Assembly: GCA_003505715.1 (NCBI GenBank)
Contig: DNXU01000550.1
Span: 11,537 to 20,432, forward strand
DNA length: 8,896 nt
Reading direction: 5' to 3'
Source: Cyanobacteria bacterium UBA8803
GTDB taxonomy: Bacteria > Cyanobacteriota > Cyanobacteriia > Cyanobacteriales > Coleofasciculaceae
Under the pieces are notes generated by a model, which worked only from the letters and a program-made list of their open reading frames with translations, was not told the origin of the DNA and ran no database searches. The position numbers and the translations under genes are program-made. This document shows, one piece after another, positions 1-6,994 of this stretch. The first letter of the stretch is position 1, and each line of letters begins with the position of its first letter.

Positions 1-30
1 GGGGAACTTCCTGCCTCTTTTTGTTTGCGA

Positions 31-48
31 TTAACTCTTAAGAGATTA
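31..48. repeat. AT-rich palindrome at the 3' end of clpC
   Basis: The core CTCTTAAGAG (35-44) is a perfect 10-bp palindrome. It is flanked by TTAA on both sides (TTAA at 31-34, and TTAA at 46-49 after one extra A), giving a near-complete inverted repeat that overlaps the clpC stop codon (TAA, 46-48 complement). It could fold in the clpC mRNA end, but it is AT-rich and lacks a following U-run, so I do not call it a terminator. Confidence 0.35.
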
Positions 49-2523
49 ACCAACACCTTGCAGCACTAACTCCTGCGACTGACGTGGCACTATCTTGACC
101 CGACCTTCCTCATCGATATCAACAATTGCCGTATCGCCCTCGTTCAGTTGACCTGCAAGCATGGCTTCAGCCAAGCTATCTTCCAACAGACGCATAATTG
201 TCCGCCGTAAGGGTCGAGCGCCATAATTGGGATCGTAACCTTCTTGGATCAAGCGGTCTTTAAACCGTTCCGTGACCTCTAAAGTAATTCCCTGCTCGAC
301 CAAGCGCAGCGAGACTTCCCGTAGGAGAATGTCACCGATTTGCTTGACTTCATCTTTCGTAAGCTGACGGAAGACGATAATATCGTCGAGGCGATTCAGG
401 AATTCAGGACGGAAGTACTCTTTGAGTTCGTCATTCACCCGATTCCGGATGTGGTTGTACTGAGCGGCTGCGATATTTTCAGAGTATTCAAATCCGAAAC
501 CACTACCACCTTTTTCAATCGCTCTGGAACCGATATTTGAGGTCATGATAATCAGCGCGTTCTTAAAGTCCACTGTCCGACCTTTGGCATCGGTCAAGCG
601 ACCGTCATCCAACAGTTGCAACAGAGTATTAAACACATCGGGATGAGCTTTTTCCACTTCGTCGAACAGAATCACCGTGTAAGGTTTGCGCCGCACGGCT
701 TCAGTCAGTTGACCCCCTTCGTCATACCCCACATATCCCGGAGGCGATCCAATCAACTTGGAGACGGTATGAGGTTCCATGAACTCCGACATATCTAGAC
801 GAATCATGGATTCTTCTGAACCGAAGAAGTAAGCAGCTAAGGCTTTAGCCAGTTCAGTTTTACCAACCCCAGTAGGCCCAGAGAAGATAAAGCTGGCAAT
901 GGGTCGATTGGGATTTTTTAACCCAACTCGCGCCCGCCGAATTGCCCGCGCCACGGCAGTGACTGCTTCCTCTTGACCGATCAGCCGCTGGTGCAAGGTT
1001 TCTTCTAGGTGCAGCAGCATAGCTGATTCGGATTCTGTCAGCTTGTTGACTGGTACTCCCGTCCAGGAGGAGACGATTTGGGCAATATCTTCCTGATCGA
1101 CGATGGCGGGGAGTAGAGAGGAGGACGATTGGTTTTGAGCGCTCGCTTGGAGTTGAGCTTCTAGTTGTAACTCGCGATCGCGTAATTTCGCCGCCTGTTC
1201 AAAATCTTGAAGGCGAACTGCCTCATCCTTTTCCTTAGTAACCTGACGCAGTTCTCGCTTCAGTTCTTTAGTCCCTGGAGATGTCTGAGAATGCATCAAG
1301 TGTATGCGACTTCCGGCTTCATCAATTAGGTCGATCGCTTTGTCGGGTAAATAACGATCCGAGATGTAGCGGTCTGATAGTTTAGCAGCTGCTTCGAGAG
1401 CTTGGTCAGAAATCTGAACCTTGTGGTACTGTTCGTAAGCATCCCGCAAACCGTGCAGAATCTCAATAGTTTCCTCAACGGAGGGTTCTCCTACCGTCAC
1501 AGGTTGGAAACGACGCTCTAAAGCAGCATCTCGCTCGATGTGCTTGCGGTATTCATCCAGGGTGGTGGCTCCCAAGCATTGCAATTCCCCCCTTGCCAGA
1601 GCAGGTTTGAGAATGTTAGCTGCATCCAGTCCCCCTTCGGTTGCGCCTGCGCCAACTAGGGTATGGATTTCGTCAATCACCAAGATTACGTTTCCGGCTT
1701 GACGGACTTCCGTCATAATCTGCTTGATACGCTCTTCAAAGTCTCCCCGGAAACGGGTGCCCGAGATCAGCGAACCCATATCCAAGCTGATGACTTGCTT
1801 GTCTTCTAAGATTTCCGGGACGTTCCCATTAATAATCCGTTGAGCAAGACCTTCCGCGATCGCTGTTTTGCCAACTCCAGGCTCTCCCAGCAACACAGGA
1901 TTATTCTTGGTACGACGCCCTAAAATCTGGACAACTCGTTCGATTTCCTTGACTCGACCTACCACAGGATCAAGCTTGCCTTCAGCAGCCAGTTGAGTCA
2001 GATTGGTGCCAAACTCCTCCAAAGTAGCTGTTTTTGAGTTACCTCCCATGCCTGCATTCCCTGGTTCCCGACGCGCAGTCGTGGTGGCAACCTCTCCTAA
2101 TGCCTTAAGCAGTTTGGTGCGGATGGCTGCTAAGTCAACCCCCAAATTTTGCAATACTTTGCCTGCTACGCTTTCCTTGTCCTGAATCAGCGCTAGCAAT
2201 AAATGTTCTGGGCCAATATGGTTGTGTCCGAGTTGACGAGCCTCTTGGAACGCTTGCTCGAAAATACGCTTAGCTTTAGGGGTAAAGGGAATGTTGGTTG
2301 TAACTGCACCCGAACCCCGACCGATAATTTTCTTGACTGATTCCCTTGTTAGTTCCAGGGTGACGCCCAACTCTTTGAGGACGATTGCCGCAACACTGGT
2401 TCCTTCTCCAACCACACCCAAGAGGATCTGCTCGGTTCCCACGAGGTTGTGTCCCAGGCGGCGTGCTTCTTCCTGGGCGAGCATGATAGTTTTGATAGCT
2501 CTGTCCGTAAAATTTTCAAACAT
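46..2523 (-). CDS. clpC: ATP-dependent Clp protease ATP-binding subunit ClpC (Hsp100/AAA+ unfoldase)
   Basis: A cytosolic class I Hsp100 unfoldase that uses ATP to unfold proteins and feed them to a ClpP-type peptidase. Its 825 residues match the usual length of cyanobacterial and chloroplast ClpC. Visible parts, in order: two Clp N-terminal repeats (about 1-140); first AAA+ module with Walker A GEPGVGKT (213-220) and Walker B VILVIDE (279-285); an M-domain/UVR-like helical segment (about 420-460, with [12 protein letters not shown]); second AAA+ module with Walker A GPTGVGKT (549-556), Walker B VILFDE (617-622), the Gly-Phe-rich ClpP-contact loop SGFGFEY (674-680), and the sensor-2 GAR (768-770). 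The ATG at 2523 is preceded by AAGGA at 9 nt spacing. The stop TAA is at 46-48. It is complete, with no sign of damage, and carries two GCGATCGC sites (1174, 1856). It is transcribed away from the remnants that lie upstream, with no operon partner visible in the window. Confidence 0.97.
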   Translation of the reverse strand: MFENFTDRAIKTIMLAQEEARRLGHNLVGTEQILLGVVGEGTSVAAIVLKELGVTLELTRESVKKIIGRGSGAVTTNIPFTPKAKRIFEQAFQEARQLGHNHIGPEHLLLALIQDKESVAGKVLQNLGVDLAAIRTKLLKALGEVATTTARREPGNAGMGGNSKTATLEEFGTNLTQLAAEGKLDPVVGRVKEIERVVQILGRRTKNNPVLLGEPGVGKTAIAEGLAQRIINGNVPEILEDKQVISLDMGSLISGTRFRGDFEERIKQIMTEVRQAGNVILVIDEIHTLVGAGATEGGLDAANILKPALARGELQCLGATTLDEYRKHIERDAALERRFQPVTVGEPSVEETIEILHGLRDAYEQYHKVQISDQALEAAAKLSDRYISDRYLPDKAIDLIDEAGSRIHLMHSQTSPGTKELKRELRQVTKEKDEAVRLQDFEQAAKLRDRELQLEAQLQASAQNQSSSSLLPAIVDQEDIAQIVSSWTGVPVNKLTESESAMLLHLEETLHQRLIGQEEAVTAVARAIRRARVGLKNPNRPIASFIFSGPTGVGKTELAKALAAYFFGSEESMIRLDMSEFMEPHTVSKLIGSPPGYVGYDEGGQLTEAVRRKPYTVILFDEVEKAHPDVFNTLLQLLDDGRLTDAKGRTVDFKNALIIMTSNIGSRAIEKGGSGFGFEYSENIAAAQYNHIRNRVNDELKEYFRPEFLNRLDDIIVFRQLTKDEVKQIGDILLREVSLRLVEQGITLEVTERFKDRLIQEGYDPNYGARPLRRTIMRLLEDSLAEAMLAGQLNEGDTAIVDIDEEGRVKIVPRQSQELVLQGVG

Positions 2524-2532
2524 GGTGGGTTA

Positions 2533-2537
2533 TCCTT
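2533..2537 (-). promoter_or_regulatory. Ribosome binding site of clpC
   Basis: TCCTT on the plus strand reads AAGGA on the coding strand, 9 nt before the ATG at 2523. It supports this start codon. Confidence 0.6.
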
Positions 2538-2694
2538 ACCGAGCGGTTTCAAAAGCGCTGAAATGCTAATCCGAACGCGCTTGTGTAAATTTTTATGTAC
2601 CTCACATCAACAATGTATCTTTCTATCCTTCACTCCATCAGTGGGCAGAACCGTAAAATTTAGGAGTAGTTGCCGCCTAGAAGAGGGGTGAGGG

Positions 2695-3015
2695 GTGTGG
2701 TCATCAGTAGTTGGTTGCAAGGAAGACTCTTCAAGAGTCCCTTTTGCCTGCTACAAAGAGCGATTGTTGAAGCTTTCCGACCAGCGCATTACCAAAGATG
2801 GGGTGATTGTCATCAAGGTTCAAGAACACCGTAGTCAGGAGCAGAATCGGGAAGAGGCATTGCAACGACTGCAAGACTTGATTAAGAGTGCAGTAGCAAT
2901 CCCCAAACCCCGTAAACCCAGCAAGCCAACTCGGAGTTCTCAACAGAAACGTCTGGATAGCAAAACTAAGCGAAGTCAACTTAAGACAATGCCAGGAAAG
3001 GTGACGGATGACTAA
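2695..3015 (+). pseudogene. arfB: 5'-truncated ArfB/YaeJ-family peptidyl-tRNA hydrolase (GGQ domain missing)
   Basis: The open frame (106 codons, GTG start) matches only the C-terminal part of ArfB (YaeJ), the release-factor-like hydrolase that frees stalled ribosomes. From about residue 20 the protein reads YKERLLKLSDQRITKDG, then the lysine/arginine-rich tail PTRSSQQKRLDSKTKRSQ typical of cyanobacterial members. That basic tail enters the mRNA channel in the known family. The N-terminal half of about 50 residues, which holds the catalytic GGQ motif, is absent: no GGQ-like stretch is encoded in any plus frame of 2524-2694. The first about 15 residues (from the GTG at 2695) do not resemble the family and run through the hairpin at 2725-2739. 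I read this as a gene remnant. A regulatory short form that keeps only the ribosome-binding tail cannot be excluded. The stop TAA (3013-3015) overlaps the stop of the convergent remnant on the other strand. Confidence 0.8.
2725..2739. repeat. Hairpin-forming 15-bp inverted repeat at the arfB remnant boundary
   Basis: GACTCTTCAAGAGTC is a perfect inverted repeat (7-bp arms around one C; in RNA a GACTC/GAGTC stem with a UUCAA loop). AAGG (2719-2722) can extend the stem by pairing with CCTT (2740-2743) across a 2-nt bulge, and TTTT follows (2742-2745). On the plus strand it therefore resembles a short intrinsic terminator. It sits exactly where recognisable ArfB similarity begins. Confidence 0.45.
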
Positions 3016-3146
3016 CTATCTGCCCGACCAATCATTTCTGCTACAATCTTGCCTGAACTCATCACCCCTGGTAATCCTGCTCCTGGATGGGTTCCGGCTC
3101 CTACACAATAGACACATACATCAGACAGCCCAAACTCACTGTTGTA
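3012..3146 (-). pseudogene. C-terminal remnant of a CrtI-type phytoene desaturase / FAD-dependent oxidoreductase
   Basis: The minus strand encodes NSEFGLSDVCVYC followed by VGAGTHPGAGLPGVMSSG, KIVAEMIGRADS and a TAG stop (3012-3014). The VGAGTHPGAGLPGV stretch is the signature C-terminal FAD-binding segment of CrtI/CrtD/CrtO-type carotenoid desaturases. In this frame the reading is open only back to a TAA near 3155, so roughly 45 codons survive of a protein normally about 500 residues long. No N-terminal dinucleotide-binding segment was found elsewhere in the window. The upstream end abuts the stop of the MazF-like toxin gene (TGA, 3136-3138), which uses another frame. Its 3' end overlaps the stop of the arfB remnant by two bases. 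It is certainly non-functional as an enzyme. The exact subfamily (phytoene desaturase or another carotenoid oxidoreductase) cannot be decided from this fragment. Confidence 0.78.
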
Positions 3147-3468
3147 GTATTGCGATTAACTTAGCAATAACTTCGTTTGTTTTTTCTGGGGTTAGTTTAC
3201 CTGCTTTGTAAGCAATGAGCTGTTCATTTGCCGTAAATATCCGGTTCGATTTGGCGTAACTGGTTTTACTGAGACTTCCAGTTTCAAAATCATTATTTTC
3301 AATTAGCGTTGTATAGTTGTCATTTGCTGCTTGGCTGGTAATCAAACAAAGAATCAAATCATTTTTGGTTAATCCAGCAAGCACCAGTGCAGGTCGTCTT
3401 TTAGCGTTGGTTAAATCTGAGAATGGGAAAGGAACAACTACGACATCGCCTTTTACAAATGCTGCCAT
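3136..3468 (-). CDS. Type II toxin-antitoxin system toxin, PemK/MazF family
   Basis: A 110-residue protein of the PemK/MazF endoribonuclease fold, whose members cleave mRNA and arrest growth when their antitoxin is lost. The N-terminus VKGDVVVVPFPFSDL (5-19), then RRPALVL (24-30) and the LCLITSQ strand (40-46), are the conserved beta-barrel segments of this family. R25 and T44/S45 are at the positions usually tied to catalysis. Length is normal (about 110). The ATG (3466-3468) overlaps the antitoxin end by 16 nt and has AGAGGA 6 nt upstream inside the antitoxin gene, which suggests translational coupling. No truncation is visible. The gene ends where a carotenoid-desaturase remnant begins. 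Cleavage specificity cannot be read from sequence. Confidence 0.87.
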   Translation of the reverse strand: MAAFVKGDVVVVPFPFSDLTNAKRRPALVLAGLTKNDLILCLITSQAANDNYTTLIENNDFETGSLSKTSYAKSNRIFTANEQLIAYKAGKLTPEKTNEVIAKLIAILQQ

Positions 3469-3656
3469 GCTTCATCCTCTTCAGGGGTCAACCAATCTTC
3501 TGCTAAACTGGGTTCACTTAACAGGCTAATTTCTAATTGCTCTTGTTGAAGTTCCCTAGATTTGAGAAATAGCAAGAAATCTAGCACTTCTTTCAGCGTG
3601 GAATCAGATGTTTTTTCTATTTCTTTTAGTAATTGGTCTTTAACACTAACATTCAT
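3453..3656 (-). CDS. Antitoxin of the PemK/MazF pair, DUF2281-like
   Basis: A 67-residue acidic protein directly before the toxin and overlapping it by 16 nt, the classic antitoxin-toxin order. The N-terminal part (KDQLLKEIEKTSDSTLKEVLDFLLFLK, about 6-32) resembles DUF2281-type antitoxins, which are common in cyanobacteria. The C-terminal part (about 48-67, LAEDWLTPEEDEAWQHL) is acidic and probably disordered until it wraps the toxin. I see no clear DNA-binding motif, so autoregulation is possible but not shown. AAGGAG sits 8 nt before the ATG at 3656, a stronger ribosome binding site than the toxin's, consistent with excess antitoxin. Family assignment rests on the N-terminal pattern and the context. 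Confidence 0.82.
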   Translation of the reverse strand: MNVSVKDQLLKEIEKTSDSTLKEVLDFLLFLKSRELQQEQLEISLLSEPSLAEDWLTPEEDEAWQHL

Positions 3657-3664
3657 GCTGGTTT

Positions 3665-3670
3665 CTCCTT
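3665..3670 (-). promoter_or_regulatory. Ribosome binding site of the antitoxin gene
   Basis: AAGGAG on the minus strand, 8 nt before the ATG at 3656. It decides this start. Confidence 0.6.
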
Positions 3671-3745
3671 ATCTGAGCGATCGCAAAAGCTCTGGTTCTG
3701 TTCCCTTAGAGAGTTCGATAGTTTTCGTTCCGGTAGCGATAGTGG

Positions 3746-3774
3746 TTTATCTCTGCCTTGGTTTCTGTAATCAA
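3746..3774 (-). promoter_or_regulatory. Candidate sigma-70-type promoter for the toxin-antitoxin pair
   Basis: On the minus strand TTGATT (3769-3774) and GATAAA (3746-3751) are spaced by 17 bp, each matching the -35/-10 consensus at four of six positions. They lie about 90 nt before the antitoxin start, in the 150-nt gap after the NACHT gene. A GCGATCGC site follows at 3677-3684. The match is weak, and read-through from the NACHT gene is equally possible. Confidence 0.3.
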
Positions 3775-3806
3775 TTAAAGGGTGAAATTTTCTCTATTTT
3801 GAAGAT

Positions 3807-6662
3807 TCATGATTGCTCTGACTCTGCTTCTTGAGAGCTAGTCAGCGCCTTGCCCTCAAGGATTGTTCCCTTAAGATTTGCACCCTTAAAATCTACTTTT
3901 TCAAGATTAGCTCCTTCTAATCTAGCGTCTTCAAGATTAGCATTCTCAAAATAAACCTCTTTAAGATTAGCTTGACGTAAATCTGCTTTATAAAGGTTTG
4001 CACCAATAAAACTTGTATATTCTAAATTGGCTTCTCTAAGATCTGCCTCTTCAAGATTTGCATTCCAAAATTGTGTACCTTGCATTTCCACACATTTCAA
4101 ATTAGTTCGCTTAAGGTTTGCTTCATTAAAGTTAGTTCGCTCAAGATTAGCTGCTTCTAGATTAGCGTCTTCTAGGTTAGCTTGCTCAAGATTAGCTCTA
4201 ACAAGGTTAGCTTCTTCTAGAATTACCTGTTTTAAATTAGAGCCGACAAGATTTGCTTGTACCAATTGTGCTTTTTTCAAATTTGTGCCTTCTAAGTCTG
4301 CACGAAACAGATCTTTCATATATAGAATGCAATCTTGCAGATCAAGAAAATTTAAGCATTTCAAAGGTAATGCATCTACATCCACTCTTTGACTATGAAG
4401 CCTTGAAAGCCAAGAGCCAAAAGCTGAAGGATAAGGATACTGGATTTTTGAAATCAATTTTGTCAAACAAGCACAAGTGTTTAATACAGCTAATAAAGCT
4501 TCTTCTGAATTACGTGCCATAAAGTTCATATACCAGAAATGGCATCCGGAAAAACGCTGCATTGGCATACCATGTTCTAGCATGAATCCAATTAGATGAC
4601 AAAGTGCTTTCTGGCATTTCGTTATATCTGATTTATCTTGCAAACGCATTTCATCTTCGATGAAATTGATTAAGTACTCATCTATTTCAGAAGGTCCACA
4701 TAACATTGCCCAACGATGAAGAGCATCACGCTCATTCCAACCTTCATCTGGGTCGTGCTGGCGCTCCTCTAATTTTCTAGAAATAAGGCGAGCTTCTCGT
4801 ACAATACGTTTTGCGGTCAAATACTCGCCAAAACTCTTGTGGGTAAACTCAAAAGTCTTTTCACCTGTAGGATCATGTCCACTCTGACGGAAATAGAAGG
4901 CACTCAGCAGACGAGTAATGCTTGCTTTTGCATCTTCCCGAAAGCCCTCTTGAAATCGGCTCAGCAAATTTTTAAGATTGCTGTTGTCACAATGCCGTTC
5001 AATCTCTCGCACCGTTGTCGTCCGTCCATTTCCATGCCAAGCTGCCAGAGCAATCTCTTCTAGAATGCGAACAAAATCTTTTTCCTCAATCCCCTGAATC
5101 GCGGCGTGTTGATGTCCTGCCCAACCTCGCTCATAAATAGCTTTGAGTAGGTCAGCATACACCGCATTCAGGTTGGTTTCTTCCGAAAACTTCAGTTCTC
5201 CCCGTCGGAGGCTAAGAGCAACCAGGTAGTTCAGCAGGGGTTGAGCCGTAATCTCGGTCAAACTTTCCTGGTCTAGCTCGGTGGGCAAGCCAGTATAACC
5301 ACTGCCACTCACTGCACCATAGTTTTGCCACCAAAGTTGCCGCTGGTCTTGCTTGAGTAGCTTTTTACCATCAACATAATCCTCCCGGTCATCTTCAGCA
5401 ACAAAGTAGGGTAGGACGTGCAAAATTTGTCCTTCCTTGCGAAAGTCGGTTTCATTTGCCTGTACCACCAGTTCTCGACCCCCGATGAGTACCTGCAACC
5501 AGGTTTCCCGCTGGTTAAACCGCTCCACTTTGCGCTGTACCTCTCGCACAAAATCTTGCGCTGTCTTCTCGGCAATCTTCCCCTGCATGGCTAACTCATC
5601 CAAACCATCAAAGATGATCAGCAGGCGAGATTCTCTATGCTCAGCAGCCAGCGGATTATAAGGTAATATGCCATCCATCTGCACAAACTTGCCAACCGCA
5701 TCAATCAGATCGTCTGAGGGGTCAAAATGGTGCAGTGGAATAAATAGAACTGAAATCGTGCCCTTTGCTGCCAGCTTAGCGACAAACATTTTGGCAAAGG
5801 ACGACTTGCCACTACCAGGACCACCACTAATCAAGCGAATCGCATCCTCTTTCTTTGCTTTACTGAGCCAGGTTTCTAATTCTTTCTCTAAGTCAACTAC
5901 CACTCGCTCACATCGCTTACTACCTGCAAGTCTGCCTTCTAACTCCTCACATTTCTGTCCTTCAACTTTGCGGTTGTAATAAGCCCGTAACGGCACATAC
6001 ACCCGCTTCAGGCTAAAGGCTTCCAAAAACATCGGTTCTTCCACCTGCTTTTGGAGCCAAGTTGCATACCGCAGCCATGATTGAACTCGCTCATTGGCTT
6101 GCGTAAAGGGAGTATCTAGCTTTTCTTTGAGAACAGCATAGTCTTTCGCATAACTGCCCCACTCATCATGCAGTGCCGCCGCAAAGTAGATGGGGAGTCG
6201 GTCACTAATTGCCTGGGCATCCGCTTCGCTCAAACCACACTGCTTTAACCACTTGACAAAAGCAGGTTTTACTGCACTAACAATGGAGTCTTTGTCAGGA
6301 TGCTCAAAAAACTTCTTATTGATGGTTAAACTGCTGGTTTCTAATGCCTCGTTAATCCCAGTTTGCAAGGCTTTGACATCAAATTTCTCTGGTTCCAGTT
6401 CAGTTTTCTCATCAATCAGGTTCTTCATTGCCTGGAGTAAAGAGCGGTAAACCAGTAACCAGGCGATTTCCTCTGCATTTGCCGCTAAACCTAGGGCAGA
6501 TAGAGCTTCAACCCCATCCCCTGCCAGACTATCCCACTTGCCAAAACCGAGGTCTACTAAGCCTTTACCCAGTGCTTTGGAGAAATCTTGGAAGTTGACC
6601 TTAATTGATTTCTTCAAAACTGACGTGGGCTTGCTGATTGAAAGTCCAGATTCGCTAGTCAT
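3807..6662 (-). CDS. NACHT-domain STAND NTPase with C-terminal pentapeptide repeats (bacterial NLR-like protein)
   Basis: A 951-residue protein when started at the ATG at 6662. A TTG at 6689 would add nine residues; I prefer the ATG because the following VLKKSIKVNFQDF stretch is where family-like sequence begins. Neither start has a clear ribosome binding site. Numbered from the ATG: a helical region (about 1-200) with no enzymatic motif I recognise; a linker FSLKRVYVPLRAYY (216-229); the NACHT module with Walker A GGPGSGKS (280-287) and Walker B LLIIFDGLDEL (347-357, the D-G-x-D-E form typical of NACHT); the winged-helix signature FTHKSFGEYLTA (606-617); a helical segment; then 30 pentapeptide repeats (788-937) and an acidic tail. 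NACHT proteins in bacteria include antiphage sensors related to animal NLRs, with NTP-driven oligomerisation exposing the effector end. The pentapeptide solenoid takes the place of the usual LRR/WD40/TPR sensor. An antiphage role is inferred from family and from the toxin-antitoxin neighbour downstream on the same strand. No HIP1 octamer lies inside it. Confidence 0.9.
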   Translation of the reverse strand: MTSESGLSISKPTSVLKKSIKVNFQDFSKALGKGLVDLGFGKWDSLAGDGVEALSALGLAANAEEIAWLLVYRSLLQAMKNLIDEKTELEPEKFDVKALQTGINEALETSSLTINKKFFEHPDKDSIVSAVKPAFVKWLKQCGLSEADAQAISDRLPIYFAAALHDEWGSYAKDYAVLKEKLDTPFTQANERVQSWLRYATWLQKQVEEPMFLEAFSLKRVYVPLRAYYNRKVEGQKCEELEGRLAGSKRCERVVVDLEKELETWLSKAKKEDAIRLISGGPGSGKSSFAKMFVAKLAAKGTISVLFIPLHHFDPSDDLIDAVGKFVQMDGILPYNPLAAEHRESRLLIIFDGLDELAMQGKIAEKTAQDFVREVQRKVERFNQRETWLQVLIGGRELVVQANETDFRKEGQILHVLPYFVAEDDREDYVDGKKLLKQDQRQLWWQNYGAVSGSGYTGLPTELDQESLTEITAQPLLNYLVALSLRRGELKFSEETNLNAVYADLLKAIYERGWAGHQHAAIQGIEEKDFVRILEEIALAAWHGNGRTTTVREIERHCDNSNLKNLLSRFQEGFREDAKASITRLLSAFYFRQSGHDPTGEKTFEFTHKSFGEYLTAKRIVREARLISRKLEERQHDPDEGWNERDALHRWAMLCGPSEIDEYLINFIEDEMRLQDKSDITKCQKALCHLIGFMLEHGMPMQRFSGCHFWYMNFMARNSEEALLAVLNTCACLTKLISKIQYPYPSAFGSWLSRLHSQRVDVDALPLKCLNFLDLQDCILYMKDLFRADLEGTNLKKAQLVQANLVGSNLKQVILEEANLVRANLEQANLEDANLEAANLERTNFNEANLKRTNLKCVEMQGTQFWNANLEEADLREANLEYTSFIGANLYKADLRQANLKEVYFENANLEDARLEGANLEKVDFKGANLKGTILEGKALTSSQEAESEQS
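3852..4301 (-). repeat. In-frame 15-bp repeats encoding 30 pentapeptide units
   Basis: Thirty consecutive A(N/D)LxX-type units (ANLEQ, ANLED, ANLEA, TNFNE, ADLRE and so on) without a break in register. They should fold into a right-handed quadrilateral beta-helix of about seven and a half coils. At DNA level they form degenerate 15-bp repeats around the plus-strand pattern 'tcaagattagc'. Some neighbouring units (ANLEQ/ANLED/ANLEA) are nearly identical, which points to recent slippage or duplication. This is protein-coding repetition, not a CRISPR. Confidence 0.92.
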
Positions 6663-6738
6663 AAGTAATTTGAAATTGGCTTTGCTCAAAAGCAGGGGGT
6701 TGCATCTATGTTAAGCAAGTTATTTAGCCCACGTCAGT
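6619..6738. repeat. 13-bp perfect inverted repeat spanning the NACHT gene start
   Basis: ACTGACGTGGGCT (6619-6631, inside the coding region) is the exact reverse complement of AGCCCACGTCAGT (6726-6738, upstream), with 94 bp between. The pair brackets the start codon and its leader. In mRNA it could form a long-range stem that isolates the start region; as DNA it could be a paired operator. A possible -10 element (TATACT, minus strand, 6736-6741) overlaps the outer arm. Confidence 0.45.
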
Positions 6739-6994
6739 ATAGCCACCGATCTTAATTAAGGAACTGGGACAGCATTAAAAGTGGCTTTTTGAGTTGAAAT
6801 ATGGAACGCCAACGTTTAAAGCTATAAACTCCGACCCCCAAAGCACTTCCTTGCTTAGGGTTTTGCGCGAGAGGAGCGATCATATCGCGTCCCCGTCGCA
6901 GACGGCTGTAGGATAATCAAGTTCTACCAATAGGCAGTAGCCTACCTCACTATTGAGAGACACAAATAGAAGTGTCCCTTTCATTATGTAGCTT
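6663..6994. other. Divergent intergenic region without a supported gene
   Basis: This stretch separates the NACHT gene (minus) from the DUF4345 gene (plus), so it should hold both promoters. No reading frame in it looks like a known protein. A 34-codon minus frame from an ATG at 6984 to a TGA at 6880 is open but unrecognised. Visible elements are the outer arm of the 13-bp inverted repeat (6726-6738), a 10-bp palindrome CTTAATTAAG (6751-6760), GCGAT-cat-ATCGC near 6876-6888, CGTC-gca-GACG near 6894-6904, TAGGC-agta-GCCTA (6931-6944), and GACAC/GTGTC arms near 6959-6976. None is a clear terminator. The 6860-6915 part resembles degraded HIP1-rich repeat DNA common in cyanobacteria. Confidence 0.4.

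Noticed and set aside
2349..2691. Alternative frames overlapping the clpC start (67 codons minus; 80 and 92 codons plus)
   Set aside because: All overlap the conserved ClpC N-domain coding sequence and show no protein-like features.
3852..4301. Regularly spaced similar DNA repeats suggesting a CRISPR array
   Set aside because: The period is 15 bp and in frame with the pentapeptide repeats; there are no unique spacers between repeats.
4027..4392. Plus-strand open frame of 121 codons rich in SRLAS-type repeats
   Set aside because: It is the antisense shadow of the pentapeptide repeats; its regularity comes from the coding strand.
6690..6994. Search for the missing 5' part of the carotenoid desaturase gene on the far side of the NACHT block
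   Set aside because: No GxGxxG dinucleotide-binding segment or other desaturase-like sequence is visible on either strand there, so a simple insertion into one gene is not supported within this window.
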